Origin: Rhodocyclaceae bacterium
GTDB taxonomy: Bacteria; Pseudomonadota; Gammaproteobacteria; Burkholderiales; Rhodocyclaceae
Length of the DNA: 59,854 bases
Reading direction: 5' to 3'
Assembly: GCA_020445665.1 (NCBI GenBank)
Contig: JAGRGD010000194.1
Coordinates: 1 to 59,854 of the forward strand
The notes below the pieces were generated by a model. That model saw only the letters and a list, made by a program, of their open reading frames with translations, was not told the DNA's origin and searched no databases. Shown here piece after piece: positions 8,578 to 17,515 of the stretch. Every line of letters begins with the position of its first letter. Position 1 is the stretch's first letter. Both the position numbers and the translations under genes were made by a program.

Positions 8578-9770
8578 GGCGCGCTCCGGCTGAAGATCAG
8601 GCTGGCGTTGGTGCCGCCGAAGCCGAAGGAATTGGAGAGCACGTGGGTCAGGCTGCGCTCCCGCGCGTTGCTGGCGTAGTCGATGGCGATATCCGGGTCG
8701 GCCGTGCGCGTGCCCGCGCTGGCCGGGATGAAGCCGTCCTGCAGCGCGATCGCGGCGATCACCGCCTCGAGCCCGCCGGCGGCGCCGAGGGCGTGGCCGG
8801 TGTAGCCCTTGGTCGAATTGGCGGGTACGCGGCGACCGAACAGGTCCGCAACGGCGCGCCCTTCGGCGCTGTCGTTGCTCGGTGTGGCGGTGCCGTGCAG
8901 GTTGATGTAGTCGATCTGTCCGCTCTCGAGGCCGGCGCGGTCGAGGGCCGCCGCCATTGCGAGCCGCGCACCGTGGCCCTCCGGGTGGGGCGAGGACATG
9001 TGGTGGGCATCGCTCGATTCGCCATAGCCCGTCAGCAGCACCGTATCGCCGGGGGGCGAGGCCGGTGTCCGCTCGAGCAGCGCGAAGGCGGCCGCCTCGC
9101 CGATCGAGATGCCCCGCCGCCCGGCGTCGAAGGGCCGGCAGGGTTCGGGCGAGAGCAGCTCGAGGGAATTGAAGCCGTAGAGCGTCGTCAGGCAGAGGGA
9201 GTCCACCCCGCCGACGACGGCGGCGTCGATTACGCCCGTCTCGATCATCCGTGCCGCGGTGGCAAAGACCTTGGCGCTGGAAGAGCAGGCGGACGACACC
9301 GCCAGTGCCGGGCCTGCCAGCTGGCAGGCGTGGCGGACGAAGTCGCTGACCGAGGCGATGTTGTGGCTGCCCTGGTAGTCGAAGTCGGCAGGCAGCGCGC
9401 CGCTGGCCGGGTCGCGCCGCCGGTAGGCGTGCTCGGTGTTCAGGATGCCGGCAGTGCTGGTGCCGAGCAGGACGGCGACCCGGTGTGCACCGTAGCGACG
9501 CGCCGCGTCCGCCACCGCGTCGGCGAAGCCGTCCTGCCCGAGGGCCAGCTGGGCGAGGCGGTTGTTGCGGCAGTCGAAGCGGGACAGGGCGGGCGGCAGC
9601 GCCACCGCGTCGACGCCCGGTACCTCGCCGATCCAGCAGTCGAGGGTCGCGTCCTCGAAGCGGCAGGGCGCCAGGCCGCTGCGGCCGGCGCGCAGCGCGG
9701 CGCGGGTCGCGGCGAGGCCGGTCCCGATGCAACTGGCGGCCGTCAGGCGGGAGAGCAGGATGGGGGTCAC
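8574..9770 (-). CDS. Beta-ketoacyl-ACP synthase (ApeO-like condensing subunit)
   Basis: Thiolase-fold ketosynthase of 398 residues. The catalytic Cys162 lies in SSACSSSAKVF, His292 in NLHGTATPSND, and Lys321/His326 in STKGYTGHALGAAGG; the C-terminus has the glycine-rich NSFGFGGTNASL. All catalytic residues are present, in contrast to the partner chain-length factor directly downstream. It is predicted to extend the aryl starter with malonyl-ACP units. The start is GTG. It sits after a 51-base gap that follows the methyltransferase gene, so a secondary promoter could lie there, though none is obvious. Confidence 0.9.
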   Translation of the reverse strand: MTPILLSRLTAASCIGTGLAATRAALRAGRSGLAPCRFEDATLDCWIGEVPGVDAVALPPALSRFDCRNNRLAQLALGQDGFADAVADAARRYGAHRVAVLLGTSTAGILNTEHAYRRRDPASGALPADFDYQGSHNIASVSDFVRHACQLAGPALAVSSACSSSAKVFATAARMIETGVIDAAVVGGVDSLCLTTLYGFNSLELLSPEPCRPFDAGRRGISIGEAAAFALLERTPASPPGDTVLLTGYGESSDAHHMSSPHPEGHGARLAMAAALDRAGLESGQIDYINLHGTATPSNDSAEGRAVADLFGRRVPANSTKGYTGHALGAAGGLEAVIAAIALQDGFIPASAGTRTADPDIAIDYASNARERSLTHVLSNSFGFGGTNASLIFSRSAP

Positions 9771-9821
9771 GGGTGGTGTCGGGCAGATTCCGGCGTCGAT
9801 TCTAGCAAAGGCGTCGCCCCC

Positions 9822-10535
9822 TCAAGCGTGTCTGGCCACCAGCAGGACGTTGGCAAACGGTGTGCCCTCGCTCATGGCGTGGGTCTCGACGGCGAAGCCG
9901 AGCTGGTCGAGCATCACCAGCCAGTCGGGCAGCGAGCGGCCGTGCAGGGCCGGGAGGGCAAGCCCCCGCAGGCGGCAGACGAGACGGTCCACGGCCATCG
10001 TGTAGCGAAAGCGGCCACCGGCCCCGGCATCGCCGACCCGCAGCACCAGCTGGCCGGCCGGGCTCAGGGCACGCGCGACACGGGTCAGCAGGGCTTCCTG
10101 GCTGGCTGGCTCCAGGTAGTGCAGGACATCGAGAAGCAGGATCACGTCCGATGGGGGGAGCGCCGCGTCGCGCAGGTCCCACTGCTCGATCCGGGCTTCC
10201 GGCCAGCCGGCGATGGCGAGGCGCGCCAGCGCGACGTCGCGGGACATCAGTTCGACCCCGGTGTAGCTGGTCGGCCGGGGCGGTGGCGCTTCGAGGGGCC
10301 AATCACCGCGGGCATGGCGATCGACGGCCGCTGTGAGCCAGGCGGCGAGCAGGCCGGCGCCGCAGCCCAGGTCGAGGACGCGGGCGCGGTCGGGCAGCAT
10401 CGCCGGCGACAGGAGCGCGCGGAACATCGGATCGCCGGCGAGCTTGCCGCGGGCGAAGTAGCGGGCCATGAGCCCGGCAGCCTCGTAGCGGCGCGCGGCC
10501 TGGCGGGCGAGCTCCCGCACCCAGCGGCGGCTCAT
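9822..10535 (-). CDS. Class I SAM-dependent methyltransferase
   Basis: Rossmann-fold methyltransferase of 237 residues with motif I VLDLGCGAGLLA at about residues 53-64 and the motif IV region LLLDVLHYLEP. Aryl-polyene clusters commonly encode one methyltransferase that modifies the aromatic ring or a hydroxyl group; that is the most likely role here but the methyl acceptor cannot be deduced. The ATG start overlaps the upstream deacetylase stop by four bases. Confidence 0.83.
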   Translation of the reverse strand: MSRRWVRELARQAARRYEAAGLMARYFARGKLAGDPMFRALLSPAMLPDRARVLDLGCGAGLLAAWLTAAVDRHARGDWPLEAPPPRPTSYTGVELMSRDVALARLAIAGWPEARIEQWDLRDAALPPSDVILLLDVLHYLEPASQEALLTRVARALSPAGQLVLRVGDAGAGGRFRYTMAVDRLVCRLRGLALPALHGRSLPDWLVMLDQLGFAVETHAMSEGTPFANVLLVARHA

Positions 10536-11338
10536 GCGTGGGCCTCGGGCAGGCTCACGGCCTTGAGCCCCGCGGCATCGATGGCTTCGAGCAGGCGGGG
10601 CAGCACGGCGAGGATCACCGGCCGGCCGCTGGGGTCCCGGGCGGCGTGGCCGTCATGGAGCAGCAGGATGTCACCGGCGGCAAGGCCGTCGAGCAGGCGT
10701 GCCAGAACCTGCTCCGGGTCGCCCACCCGGGTATCGAAGCCGCGCCGCGTCCAGCTCGCCAGGTGCAGACCCTGGGCCGCCAGAACCGGCTCCAGGAACG
10801 GGTTGCGGAGGCCAGCCGGGGCGCGGAAGAAGCGGGGCGGCGTGCCCGACAGGCGGCCGAGGGTGGCCTGGGCGGCGGCGATCTCGCGGCGGAAGCCGGC
10901 CGGTCCCATCAGCGAGAAGCTGTGGCGGTGATGCTGGCTGTGGTTCTCGATGCTGTGGCCGCCGTGCACGATCTCGGCGATCAGCGCCGGCTCGGCCTCG
11001 GCCCGGCGGCCGATGCAGAAGAAGCTGGCGTGGGCGTCGTGGCGGGCGAGGATGTCGAGCACCTGCGGCGTCAGATCGGGGTCGGGGCCATCGTCGATCG
11101 TGATCGCCACCTCGCCGCGGGCCCGGGCGGCTGCGGGCAGGCGCAGCAGGTTCGGCCCCAGCAGACGGCTGCGCGGCCACAGGCCGGCGGCGGTCAGCGC
11201 CGCGTGATTGGCGACGAGCGCCATGAGCCAGGTGAGCCAGGCGGCGGGCCAGGCCAGCCAGGCAAGAGGCACCGCGAGGTGCACCGCGCCGGTCAGCAGC
11301 AGCAGCGGTGTCGGCTGCCAGGGCCTGGGGGGATTCAT
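10532..11338 (-). CDS. Polysaccharide deacetylase family protein (NodB domain) with N-terminal membrane segment
   Basis: Protein of 268 residues with two hydrophobic segments near the N-terminus, then a NodB-type domain. Motif 1 is TIDDGPDPD (two catalytic/metal aspartates), motif 2 is HSIENHSQHH (the HxxxH metal ligands), and motif 5-like LLLHDGH lies near the C-terminus. The fold usually removes N- or O-acetyl groups from polysaccharides in a metal-dependent way. In this cluster the substrate might be the glycosylated pigment or lipid anchor, which is inference. The start ATG overlaps the preceding alpha/beta-hydrolase stop (ATGA). Confidence 0.83.
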   Translation of the reverse strand: MNPPRPWQPTPLLLLTGAVHLAVPLAWLAWPAAWLTWLMALVANHAALTAAGLWPRSRLLGPNLLRLPAAARARGEVAITIDDGPDPDLTPQVLDILARHDAHASFFCIGRRAEAEPALIAEIVHGGHSIENHSQHHRHSFSLMGPAGFRREIAAAQATLGRLSGTPPRFFRAPAGLRNPFLEPVLAAQGLHLASWTRRGFDTRVGDPEQVLARLLDGLAAGDILLLHDGHAARDPSGRPVILAVLPRLLEAIDAAGLKAVSLPEAHA

Positions 11339-12003
11339 GCGGTCTCCCTGCGGGCGGTCAGCCATGCCCGCCACAGACAGGCCCAGGTGGGCCAGTCATG
11401 GCCGCCTGCAGCGGTCAGGACCCGCGATGGCGGCAGCGCCGCAGCCATCATCGCCTGGGAGGCGGCGAAGCGGTCGTCCTCGCCGTAGCCGAACCACAGG
11501 GGTGGCGCGCCCGCGCGGCCCAGGCCCTGCACCGCGCGCCAGGCGCGCAGTTCACCTTCGTCGTTGGCCAGCGTCGAGGCATCCCACCGGGCGATGCCCC
11601 CGGCCGCCGCGACGTGTGCGCTCAGGCTCCGGTTGCCCGGATAGGTGGCGAGGGTGAGCAATTCGTCGGCGCTGCCGGGGAAGGCGTCCTGGTGCAGCAG
11701 GGCCATCATCGCGCCGATCGAGATGCCGCCGAGAATCAGGTGGCGGTAGCCGGCCTCGCGCGCGGGGGCGATCACCTGGTCGTGAAGGGCAGGGACCAGG
11801 CGTCCGTCGGCGACCGCGGCCAGATCGGTGCGCAGCAGGCTGAGGTCGGCATCGAGCCCGGCGGCGGCGCAGTCGGTGGCAAGCCCGTGTTCGAGGAACT
11901 GTTGCGGCGCATCGTAGGCGCCGGCCAGCATCACCAGCAGGGTAGGCGCGCGGCGGGCCGGATCGCGGGGGAGCGCGAGGCGCTCCAGCTCAGGCGACGA
12001 CAT
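11335..12003 (-). CDS. Alpha/beta-hydrolase fold protein
   Basis: Protein of 222 residues with the nucleophile elbow GISIGAMMA (GxSxG) near residue 93, an acidic residue in a GYGEDDRF loop and a C-terminal GGHDWPTW histidine; together these make a plausible Ser-Asp-His triad. Family members are esterases, thioesterases or lipases; here it may release or transfer the polyene acyl chain. It lies between the MMPL exporter gene (overlap of 14 bases) and the deacetylase gene. No signal peptide is visible, so a cytoplasmic place is likely. Confidence 0.75.
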   Translation of the reverse strand: MSSPELERLALPRDPARRAPTLLVMLAGAYDAPQQFLEHGLATDCAAAGLDADLSLLRTDLAAVADGRLVPALHDQVIAPAREAGYRHLILGGISIGAMMALLHQDAFPGSADELLTLATYPGNRSLSAHVAAAGGIARWDASTLANDEGELRAWRAVQGLGRAGAPPLWFGYGEDDRFAASQAMMAAALPPSRVLTAAGGHDWPTWACLWRAWLTARRETA

Positions 12004-14335
12004 GGCGCGGGCGGGCGGCGAACATCGCCGAGAAGCACAGGGCGAGCATCGCGCCGGGGCCGACGATGACGCCGATGGCGTGCATGACCGGCACCGAGGA
12101 CAGGGCCAGCACGCCGAAGCCGCACAGGGTCGTCAGGTTGGCGATCAGCAGCGAGGCGAGGGTCTCCGGCTCGGGCAGACCCTCGGCCGGGTCGGCGGTG
12201 ACGAAGAACAGGGCGTAGTTCGAGCCGACGGCGCCGACCAGCAGCATGCCGACCAGGTGGAGCAGGGTCAGGTGCTCGCCGGACAGCACCACGGTGGCGG
12301 TGACCACCAGCACCGCCGCGGTCAGTGGCAGCACCAGGCGCAGCACCCGGGCCGGACTGCGCAGGGTCGCCAGCAGCACCACGACGATCGCCGCGACGCC
12401 GGCCAGGCCCGCGGTCCAGGCCTCGCGCAGATAGGTGGCGTACATGCGCTGGGACTCCTTCGCCAGGTCGATGAAGACGGTCTGGGGGACGTCGGCGGTG
12501 GCAACCGCCTGACCGATCCGCTCGGCGTCGAGGTCGCGCATGCCCTGGTCGCCGCGGGGGCTGGAGAGGGGGAGGAGTGCCCGCCAGTGGTCCCCCTGGC
12601 GGATCAGCATGGCCTCCAGACCCAGCCCGATGCCGGTGCCGGCCAGGGTCGCCGGGGAGAGCAGCGGGCGCTCGCGGGCGGCCTGGACATCCTCGATGAA
12701 GCCCTCGAGGCGTGCGGCCTTCAGCGGCAGGGTCTCGGTGGCCCGGGCGAGGCGCTGGCGTAGCTGGTCCGGTGCCGGCAGGGCGTCGCGGCGGCCCTGC
12801 TGGGTGCGCAGGCTGGGCAGCAGGCGGGCAGGGCTGTCGTAGGCGGCGATCTGTCCTTCCGCCTGCAGGCCCTCGAGGGTTGGCGCCAGGGCCTCGGCCT
12901 GCTGCAGGGCGTGCTCGGCGCTGCTCGCACTGGTGACGACCAGGAAGCGGGTGTCCGGCGCGCCCAGGTCGGCGCGGAGCATGGCATCGAGTTGCTGGGC
13001 AGCGAGCGGAATCGGACTCAGGGCCGACAGCTCGTGGTGCCACAGGGTGTCGCGTTGCTGCCACAGCAGGGTGGCGGCCGCGAGGGCCACCGCCACCGCG
13101 GGCCAGCGCAGGCGGGTCATCGCCAGGATCGGGCGCGACAGCCAGCGTCCGAGGGGCGCCACGTCGCGGGCACGAAAGCCCGCCGGGGTCAGGGCCGGCA
13201 ACACGAAGCGGGTGGTCAGGACCGCCGCGAGGAGGCCCGCCATCGAGTAGGTGCCGAGCTGGGCGAGCCCCGGGAAGCCCGACAGCAGCAGGGCGCCGAA
13301 GCCGCACAGGGAGGTGACGACGCCGAGGCGGATGGTGCGCCAGAAGGCATCCCGCGCCCGCGCCGCGCCCTGGACGAAGAAATAGATCGCGTAGTCGATG
13401 GCCTCGCCGATCAGCGTGATGCCGAAGCCGAGCGTGATGCCGTGCACCTCGCCGAAGGCCAGGCTGACGGCGAGAATGCCGGCCAGCGCGCCGGTCACCA
13501 CCGGGGCGAGGCCGAGGGCCAGTGCCGCGAGGGAGCGGTAAATGACGAGCAGCATCGTGATGATCAGGGCCGCGCCGATCATCGACAGGCGCGTGATCTC
13601 GCTGCGGATGGTCTCGCGGGCATCCACCGCGAAGACGCCCGGACCGGTCATCATCAGCGCCAGATCACGGGAGCCGTGACTCTCCCGCGCGACCACGAAG
13701 GCGTCGCGGATGGCGCCGATGGCGGTCTCCTGGCCGTCGGTGTCCGAGCCGGGCGCGCGGGTGGTGGCGAGCAGCAGGGCCCGCTCGCCGTCGGCCGAGG
13801 CCCAGACGCCGTCTCGTCGCGCGGGCTGGCTGCCACCGGTGAAGCTGTCCAGTACGGCGAGGGTTTCGGCGGTGGGGTCGCGGGCCAGCAGGGGCTTGAT
13901 CATCAGGCCGGCGGACGATGCCAGCAGATCCATGGTGTGGCTGATGGCGTGGTACAGGCCGGCGTCGCTGAAGTGCTCGGCATCCACCGCGGGACTGAGC
14001 AGGTAGCGGTTGTCGAAAACCCAGGCGCGGTCGGCCTCGGAGTGGCCCCTGGCGCCGTTGGTGACGGACAGGAAGCGGGGGTCCTGGCGCATCGCGCCGG
14101 TCATCGCGTTGGAGACGGCCGCCCGTTCGGCGGCAGTCCCGCCGCGGATGCCCACCAGCAGCAGGCGCGAGACCATGCCGTCGCGCAGCAGGTCCACCAG
14201 CAGGGCCTGCTCCTCGGTCGGCGAACTGGGCAGGAAGGCCGACAGGTCGGCCGTGAAGCGGGTGCGAAAGACGTTGCCGACACACAGGGCGACGACCAGC
14301 AGCCAGACCGCGATGAACAGGGCGCGGCGGCTCAT
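11990..14335 (-). CDS. MMPL/RND-family exporter
   Basis: Inner membrane protein of 781 residues built from two similar halves. Each half has one N-terminal transmembrane helix, a large periplasmic loop and a bundle of about five helices, about 12 segments in all. The first helix is FIAVWLLVVALCV and is followed by the loop start FRTRFTADLSAFLP. Proton-binding type segments include GITLIGEAIDYAIYFF and the second-half equivalent VGAVGSNYALFFV. Aryl-polyene and xanthomonadin clusters carry such a protein to move the lipid-linked pigment to the periplasm. It overlaps the LolA-like gene by four bases, which fits joint export. Confidence 0.87.
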   Translation of the reverse strand: MSRRALFIAVWLLVVALCVGNVFRTRFTADLSAFLPSSPTEEQALLVDLLRDGMVSRLLLVGIRGGTAAERAAVSNAMTGAMRQDPRFLSVTNGARGHSEADRAWVFDNRYLLSPAVDAEHFSDAGLYHAISHTMDLLASSAGLMIKPLLARDPTAETLAVLDSFTGGSQPARRDGVWASADGERALLLATTRAPGSDTDGQETAIGAIRDAFVVARESHGSRDLALMMTGPGVFAVDARETIRSEITRLSMIGAALIITMLLVIYRSLAALALGLAPVVTGALAGILAVSLAFGEVHGITLGFGITLIGEAIDYAIYFFVQGAARARDAFWRTIRLGVVTSLCGFGALLLSGFPGLAQLGTYSMAGLLAAVLTTRFVLPALTPAGFRARDVAPLGRWLSRPILAMTRLRWPAVAVALAAATLLWQQRDTLWHHELSALSPIPLAAQQLDAMLRADLGAPDTRFLVVTSASSAEHALQQAEALAPTLEGLQAEGQIAAYDSPARLLPSLRTQQGRRDALPAPDQLRQRLARATETLPLKAARLEGFIEDVQAARERPLLSPATLAGTGIGLGLEAMLIRQGDHWRALLPLSSPRGDQGMRDLDAERIGQAVATADVPQTVFIDLAKESQRMYATYLREAWTAGLAGVAAIVVVLLATLRSPARVLRLVLPLTAAVLVVTATVVLSGEHLTLLHLVGMLLVGAVGSNYALFFVTADPAEGLPEPETLASLLIANLTTLCGFGVLALSSVPVMHAIGVIVGPGAMLALCFSAMFAARPRHVVA

Positions 14336-14913
14336 GCGGGCGGGCCGGCGGCGGGGCGCAGGGTCATGACCGAGCGGTCGCCGTCACCCTGCAGGATCTC
14401 GATCGAGCGGATGTGGCCGCCCTCCCCCTCGATGTGGATGCGCAGGACCAGTTCGGCGAGGTGGCCGTCGTTGGGCAGGAGGTCGAGCGACCAGGCCTCC
14501 CGGTCGCCGGCGAGGGAGAGATGAAAGCGCCGCTCGAGGGTGGCCCTGTCACCCGCGAGGGTGCCGCGAATGCTGTCGATGAAGGCGGCGGCCTCGGGGT
14601 AGTCGCGCAGGCGCAGGTCGAGCTCGCGGCCGTCGCGGCGGATGCTCAGGTTGTCTCCGTCGAGGACCATGGTCTCGGGCTTGGGGCTGACCGTCTGGCG
14701 CTCGAGCCGGCCGGGTGGCGTGAAGCGCATGCGCCCGCTGGAGACCACCGGCTGGTCGAGGATCGCGAGGTACTTGCGCTCGACGAAGTCGACCGCGCCA
14801 CCCGATCGGTCGGCCAGGTGCTGCATCAGGAGGTCGAGGGTCCACGGTTCCGTTGCGTGGGCGGAACTCGCCAGCAGGGCGAGGAGCACAAGGCGGAGGC
14901 AGCGTCGGATCAT
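14332..14913 (-). CDS. LolA-like outer membrane lipoprotein carrier-related protein
   Basis: Periplasmic protein of 193 residues with a signal peptide (LRLVLLALLASSAHA, cut before TEP). The mature part matches the layout of LolA-like proteins in these clusters: a DFVERKYLAILDQPVVSSGR strand block and a PPGRLERQTVSPKPE block. LolA-type proteins carry acylated cargo through the periplasm, so with the MMPL exporter it probably shuttles the polyene lipid to the outer membrane. The start at the ATG overlapping the upstream stop (ATGA) is chosen because it gives a clean signal peptide; a longer frame is open upstream inside the acyltransferase gene. Confidence 0.82.
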   Translation of the reverse strand: MIRRCLRLVLLALLASSAHATEPWTLDLLMQHLADRSGGAVDFVERKYLAILDQPVVSSGRMRFTPPGRLERQTVSPKPETMVLDGDNLSIRRDGRELDLRLRDYPEAAAFIDSIRGTLAGDRATLERRFHLSLAGDREAWSLDLLPNDGHLAELVLRIHIEGEGGHIRSIEILQGDGDRSVMTLRPAAGPPA

Positions 14914-15848
14914 GTTGCCGTGGGCTCTGAGCGAGCCCAGAAATCGTAGAAGTTGAACCAGTTGTCGGGGGCGTCGCGGCAGCACCGCTCCAGTTCGCGA
15001 GCATACGCCAGCAGCGCGGTATCGACTGCCGCGGCACGGGCGCCGCGCTCGACCTGCGAGAAGTCGGCCAGCTCGACGAAGCGGATCCGGTAGCGGTTGC
15101 CGCCGAGGTACAGGCCGGCCATGAAGACGATCCGGTGGCGCAGCATCGCGGCCATCCGGAAGGCGCCGACGGGCAGGCGCGCGGTGTCGCCGAGGAGCGG
15201 CACCGACCGTGTTTCGTCGGCGTCGAGGCTGCGATCGGCGAGCAGGCCGACGAACTGGCCATCCTCGAGGGCGTCCCGCACCCGGAGCATGGTGTCCACC
15301 TGTCCGAGCGGGATGATCTCGGGCCGTGCCGCGGGGTTGATGGCCTCAAGGGTGGCTTTGATCTTGCGCGCGTTGTCCTCGAACATCGTCAGCGCGATGC
15401 GCAGCCCCGGGTGGCGGCGTCCGAGGGCGCGGACCACCTCGAAGCTCCCCAGGTGCGCGCCGAACAGCAAGGCGCCCTCGCCCCGCCCGAGCAGATCGTG
15501 CATCAGGGGCTCCCCCTCCACCTCGATGTCGAACAGGTCGAAGCGGTCGGCAAGAAGGTAGACCCGGTCGTGGATCGTCGAGGCGAAGGCGTGGACGTGG
15601 CGTGCGATGTCGGCGAGGCCGGGCTCGCGGCCGAGGGCGCGGCGCAGGTAGTCGCGGGAGGCCCGCCGGGCCTTCGGCGCGAAGGCCACGAAATAGGCGC
15701 TGATGCCGAGCAGCACGAGGCGCCCGACGGGGCGGCCGAAGGTGAGCGAGATCCAGGTCATCAGCCGCAGGGTTGCGAGGTTGCTGCGCTCCGGCTGGCG
15801 GACCCACGGGGTCTCGCGGGCCGTGTCGGTCGGCTCCGGGCGGGCCAC
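14910..15848 (-). CDS. LpxL/HtrB-type lysophospholipid acyltransferase family protein
   Basis: Acyltransferase of 312 residues with the HX4E motif in GAHLGSFEVV, as in lipid A late acyltransferases, and a hydrophobic N-terminal segment (RLVLLGISAYFVAF). Further family-like blocks are FVGLLADRSL and the C-terminal DNWFNFYDFW. It could join the aryl-polyene acyl group to its lipid anchor, while the PlsC-like enzyme of the plus operon does the other acylation. The start is a GTG two bases after the dehydratase stop. A genuine lipid A role is less likely, given the location inside the pigment operon. Confidence 0.85.
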   Translation of the reverse strand: MARPEPTDTARETPWVRQPERSNLATLRLMTWISLTFGRPVGRLVLLGISAYFVAFAPKARRASRDYLRRALGREPGLADIARHVHAFASTIHDRVYLLADRFDLFDIEVEGEPLMHDLLGRGEGALLFGAHLGSFEVVRALGRRHPGLRIALTMFEDNARKIKATLEAINPAARPEIIPLGQVDTMLRVRDALEDGQFVGLLADRSLDADETRSVPLLGDTARLPVGAFRMAAMLRHRIVFMAGLYLGGNRYRIRFVELADFSQVERGARAAAVDTALLAYARELERCCRDAPDNWFNFYDFWARSEPTAT

Positions 15849-15850
15849 GC

Positions 15851-16150
15851 TCAGGCCTCCAGCGGGCCGATCCTGCCGCTGGCGATGGTGCGCCCGCCGC
15901 AATCGATGCGGAACGCCCGCAGGCCGCCGGCGGCGGGGGGCGAGACGGTGAGATCCAGGTGCTCGTCGGGGCCCGCCGGCGACAGAAACTTGGCCGTGGC
16001 GACGCGCCATGGCCCGGCTTCACCGGCCTCGGCAAGGGTTTCGACGACCCGGTCGAGCAGCCAGGCCCCGGGCACCACCGGGTGGTCCGGGAAGTGGCCG
16101 GCGAAGACCGGGTGGTCGGCCGGCATCGAGATGCGCCGGTGGACCGTCAC
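15851..16150 (-). CDS. Short hot-dog 3-hydroxyacyl-ACP dehydratase (ApeI-like)
   Basis: Hot-dog domain of 99 residues with the FabZ/FabA core motif HPVFAGHFPDHPVVPG, in which the His and the following glycine-proline turn line the active site. It is predicted to form trans double bonds on the polyene chain, working with the longer dehydratase at 7337-7771. The GTG start overlaps the ligase stop (GTGA). Two dehydratases of different length are typical of aryl-polyene clusters, which supports the assignment. Confidence 0.85.
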   Translation of the reverse strand: MTVHRRISMPADHPVFAGHFPDHPVVPGAWLLDRVVETLAEAGEAGPWRVATAKFLSPAGPDEHLDLTVSPPAAGGLRAFRIDCGGRTIASGRIGPLEA

Positions 16151-17490
16151 GGCGCGGCCTCCCGGTGCTCGGACAGGAGCCTGTCGCAGACTTCCCGAGG
16201 CAGCTTGCCGGTGGCGTTGCGCGGCAGCTGGTCGAGGAGGATCAGCGGCCGCGGCAGGAACACCGGGTCGATGCGTTCGCGCAGGCCTGCGAGGACCTGC
16301 CGGGCGCTCATGCCGGGTGCCACTGCCAGGGCCGCAGGGCGGCCGATGTCGTCCGCCGGGGCTGTATCCGGCATGAAGAAGGCACCGTCACGAACCCCCT
16401 CGACGGCCAGCAGCTGGGCACTGAGATAGCCGACCGAGCTGCGCTTGCCGGCGACGTTGACCAGGTCACTGTTGCGGCCGCACAGGCGGAAGGCGCGGGG
16501 GCCGTCGATCGCGATCACGTCGGCCAGCGGCATGGGGGCTTCCACGTGCCCGCCGGAGGCCCAGCAGGCGTCGTCGCGCTGGCTCAGGCAGACATTCGGG
16601 AAGAGCCGCCACTGGGGTCCGTCGAGGGTGCGGCGGGTCGCCAGCTGGCTGGTCTCGGTGCTGCCGTAGATCTCGAGCAGGGGGCAGCCGAAGGCGGCTT
16701 CGGCGCGCCGCGCCAGGCCCACGTCGAGGGGGGCCGTCGCCGAGACGACGCGGTCTGCGGCCGGCACCGCCTGACCCGACTCGAGCAGGTTGCGGAGGTG
16801 GAAGGGCGTCGTGACGAGGAGGCGGGGTGCCGGCAGCGCGGCGAGGCGCTCGGTGATCTCGGTCGGGAAGAAGGGTCGCTCGGCAACCAGTTGCCCGCCA
16901 CACAGCAGGGGCATCAGCACCGTCGTCTCGAAGCCGTACATGTGCTGCGGTGGCACCGTGCCGAGCACCGCGAAGGGGGTGTCGGCGGCGAGGCCGAGCT
17001 CGCCCCGCTCGGCCCGGACGTTGGCGACCAGCTTGCCCCAGGTCTTGCGATGGGGTACCGGGTCGCCGGTCGAGCCCGAGGTGAACACCCAGGCGACCGG
17101 ATGGTCTGCCGGGATCGCCGGGATCGGCTCGTCGTCGGCAGGCGCCGGTGACTCATCGGGGAACATCAGCAGCGGCAGGTCGGTGGCGAGGCGCGGGTCG
17201 TCCGTGACCACGAAGGCGTCCTCGGCGAAGGCTTTGAGCTGGCTGGCGACCGTGGCATTGAAGGTGGAGGGCAAGAGGCCGGTGCGGCCGCTTGTGAGTC
17301 CGGCGGCGAGGGTCACCGCGAAGCGGTAGCGGTCGGCGCAGTGGGCCAGATAGTGCCGCCGACCCTCGGGCATCTGCGCGGCGAGTGCACGGGCATGGGC
17401 CATGAAGGCGTTGCGGCTGACCGGCTGGCCGTCGCGCCAGGCGACGAGGCTGTCGGGCAGCGGGTGCGAGAGCAACGGTATTGGTGGCAA
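16147..17490 (-). CDS. AMP-dependent acyl-ACP/CoA ligase (hydroxybenzoate-activating, ApeH/XanA2-like)
   Basis: ANL-family adenylating enzyme of about 447 residues. Core motifs are visible: A3-like FTSGSTGDPVPHRKTWGKL, A5-like EIYGSTETSQ, the RLCGRNSDLVNVAGKRSS hinge region and the C-terminal catalytic lysine in LPRNATGKLPRE. The enzyme is predicted to adenylate the hydroxybenzoate made by the chorismatase and load it onto an ACP; XanA2 of Xanthomonas does this with 3-hydroxybenzoate. The start is uncertain: no ATG or GTG fits, and the TTG at 17490 is chosen because it follows an AGG-containing region just after the upstream gene ends; a TTG at 17475 is the alternative. Confidence 0.85.
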   Translation of the reverse strand: MPPIPLLSHPLPDSLVAWRDGQPVSRNAFMAHARALAAQMPEGRRHYLAHCADRYRFAVTLAAGLTSGRTGLLPSTFNATVASQLKAFAEDAFVVTDDPRLATDLPLLMFPDESPAPADDEPIPAIPADHPVAWVFTSGSTGDPVPHRKTWGKLVANVRAERGELGLAADTPFAVLGTVPPQHMYGFETTVLMPLLCGGQLVAERPFFPTEITERLAALPAPRLLVTTPFHLRNLLESGQAVPAADRVVSATAPLDVGLARRAEAAFGCPLLEIYGSTETSQLATRRTLDGPQWRLFPNVCLSQRDDACWASGGHVEAPMPLADVIAIDGPRAFRLCGRNSDLVNVAGKRSSVGYLSAQLLAVEGVRDGAFFMPDTAPADDIGRPAALAVAPGMSARQVLAGLRERIDPVFLPRPLILLDQLPRNATGKLPREVCDRLLSEHREAAP

Positions 17491-17515
17491 GGGACGACCT
17501 GTTGGGCGTGTCGCG

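Noticed and set aside
8343-10931. Very long plus-strand open frame opposite the ketosynthase genes
   Set aside because: It overlaps four well-supported genes on the minus strand, contains repetitive Arg/Gly/Ala composition and no recognisable motif.
12911-14524. Long plus-strand frame opposite the MMPL exporter
   Set aside because: Composition is His/Gly/Arg-rich and unstructured; the exporter on the minus strand explains the region completely.
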